Below, piece by piece: positions 5,761 to 6,186 of a DNA stretch of 6,186 bases; position 1 is the stretch's first letter, and each line of letters opens with the position of its first letter. Position numbers and translations under genes: made by a program. The notes below the pieces were generated by a model. That model had not been told where the DNA came from. It was given only the letters and a program-made list of their open reading frames with translations, and made no database searches. The stretch is from contig JAAOZY010000488.1 in assembly GCA_012274205.1 (NCBI GenBank), positions 1 to 6,186 on the forward strand, read 5' to 3'. The DNA is from Betaproteobacteria bacterium. Lineage in GTDB: Bacteria; Pseudomonadota; Gammaproteobacteria; Burkholderiales; SG8-39.

Positions 5761-6186
5761 ATGAACGCGCCAAGGCAAACGCAGCCCGCAGCGGCGGACG
5801 CCGCCACGCCGCGCACCACCCCGATGACCATGATCCAGGCGCTGCGCTCGGCCATGGACGTGATGCTCGAACGCGACCCCAACGTGGTCATATACGGCGA
5901 AGACGTGGGCTATTTCGGCGGCGTGTTCCGCTGCACCGAAGGCCTGCAGGCGAAGTACGGCAGCTCGCGCGTGTTCGATGCGCCGATCTCCGAGGGCGGC
6001 ATCGTCGGCACCGCCGTTGGCATGGGCGCCTACGGCCTGCGACCGGTGGTCGAGATCCAGTTCGCCGACTATTTTTATCCCGCCTCCGACCAGATCGTGT
6101 CAGAAGCGGCGCGCCTGCGCTACCGCTCGGCCGGCGATTTCACTGCGCCGATCACCATCCGCATGCCCTGCGGCGGCGGCATCTAC
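5761..6186 (+). CDS. bkdA2: Branched-chain 2-oxoacid dehydrogenase E1 component, beta subunit (5' part)
   Basis: The frame is open from an ATG at 5761 to the last base, giving 142 of about 340-350 expected residues; the rest lies beyond the window. It is the partner of the alpha subunit in the E1 decarboxylase. After a 20-residue Ala/Thr-rich tail, the pyrimidine-binding domain follows: MTMIQALRSAMDVMLERDP, IYGEDVGYFGGVFRCTEGL, FDAPISEGGIVGTAVGMGAYG, then VVEIQFADYFYPASDQI. E47 (GEDVG) and E78 (PISEGG) are 31 residues apart, as are Glu28 and Glu59 of E1 beta enzymes. The second is the Glu that activates the ThDP aminopyrimidine, so the active site appears intact as far as visible. GGGAG (5749-5753), inside the end of bkdA1, lies 7 nt before the ATG. 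The 2-nt gap indicates one operon. The genes for E2 and E3 would be expected next, as in Pseudomonas bkd operons. Confidence 0.95.
   Translation, partial: MNAPRQTQPAAADAATPRTTPMTMIQALRSAMDVMLERDPNVVIYGEDVGYFGGVFRCTEGLQAKYGSSRVFDAPISEGGIVGTAVGMGAYGLRPVVEIQFADYFYPASDQIVSEAARLRYRSAGDFTAPITIRMPCGGGIY

Noticed and set aside
4202..5773. 523-residue open frame on the minus strand opposite bkdA1
   Set aside because: The composition is Arg/His/Ala-rich with no recognisable domain. It lies exactly antisense to a well-conserved E1 alpha gene and is the usual open antisense frame of GC-rich codons.

Overview
The window looks like a GC-rich proteobacterial chromosome segment, most likely betaproteobacterial. 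The E1 proteins closely resemble Pseudomonas-type Bkd proteins, the transporter is of the Ugp/Mal type, and a 61-residue Cys-rich protein is of a kind I associate with betaproteobacteria. This taxonomic assignment is inference from protein resemblance and base composition. I see no rRNA, tRNA, CRISPR array, insertion sequence or other mobile element.

Layout. Positions 1-1364 (+) hold the 3' end of one ABC-transporter permease gene and a complete second permease gene, joined by an ATGA overlap; together they form the membrane channel of a UgpAE/MalFG-like sugar or glycerol-phosphate importer. A convergent gene at 1397-2056 (-) encodes a probably exported FecR-domain-like protein. A 219-nt divergent spacer separates it from 2276-3391 (+), a probably exported protein made almost entirely of WG (KWG-type) repeats. 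Convergent to that is 3454-3936 (-), a C_GCAxxG_C_C-type putative redox protein. Diverging from it is a small four-cysteine protein at 4193-4378 (+). From 4529 to the right edge lies the start of a branched-chain 2-oxoacid dehydrogenase operon: bkdA1 (E1 alpha, complete) and bkdA2 (E1 beta, cut by the window edge). E2 (lipoyl transacylase) and E3 (lipoamide dehydrogenase) genes are expected further right but are not visible.

How they work together. Only two groups are clear functional units: the two permeases, and the E1 alpha/beta pair that forms the alpha2-beta2 thiamine-diphosphate decarboxylase of branched-chain amino acid breakdown (Val, Leu, Ile). The four genes between them alternate in strand and show no obvious shared pathway.

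The points most worth a second look are the divergent pair of uncharacterised Cys-rich proteins with a perfect AATTGT-TCT-ACAATT inverted repeat between them, and the extended -10 promoter of the bkd operon, followed immediately by a 21-bp inverted repeat. I did not find a convincing entirely new system.
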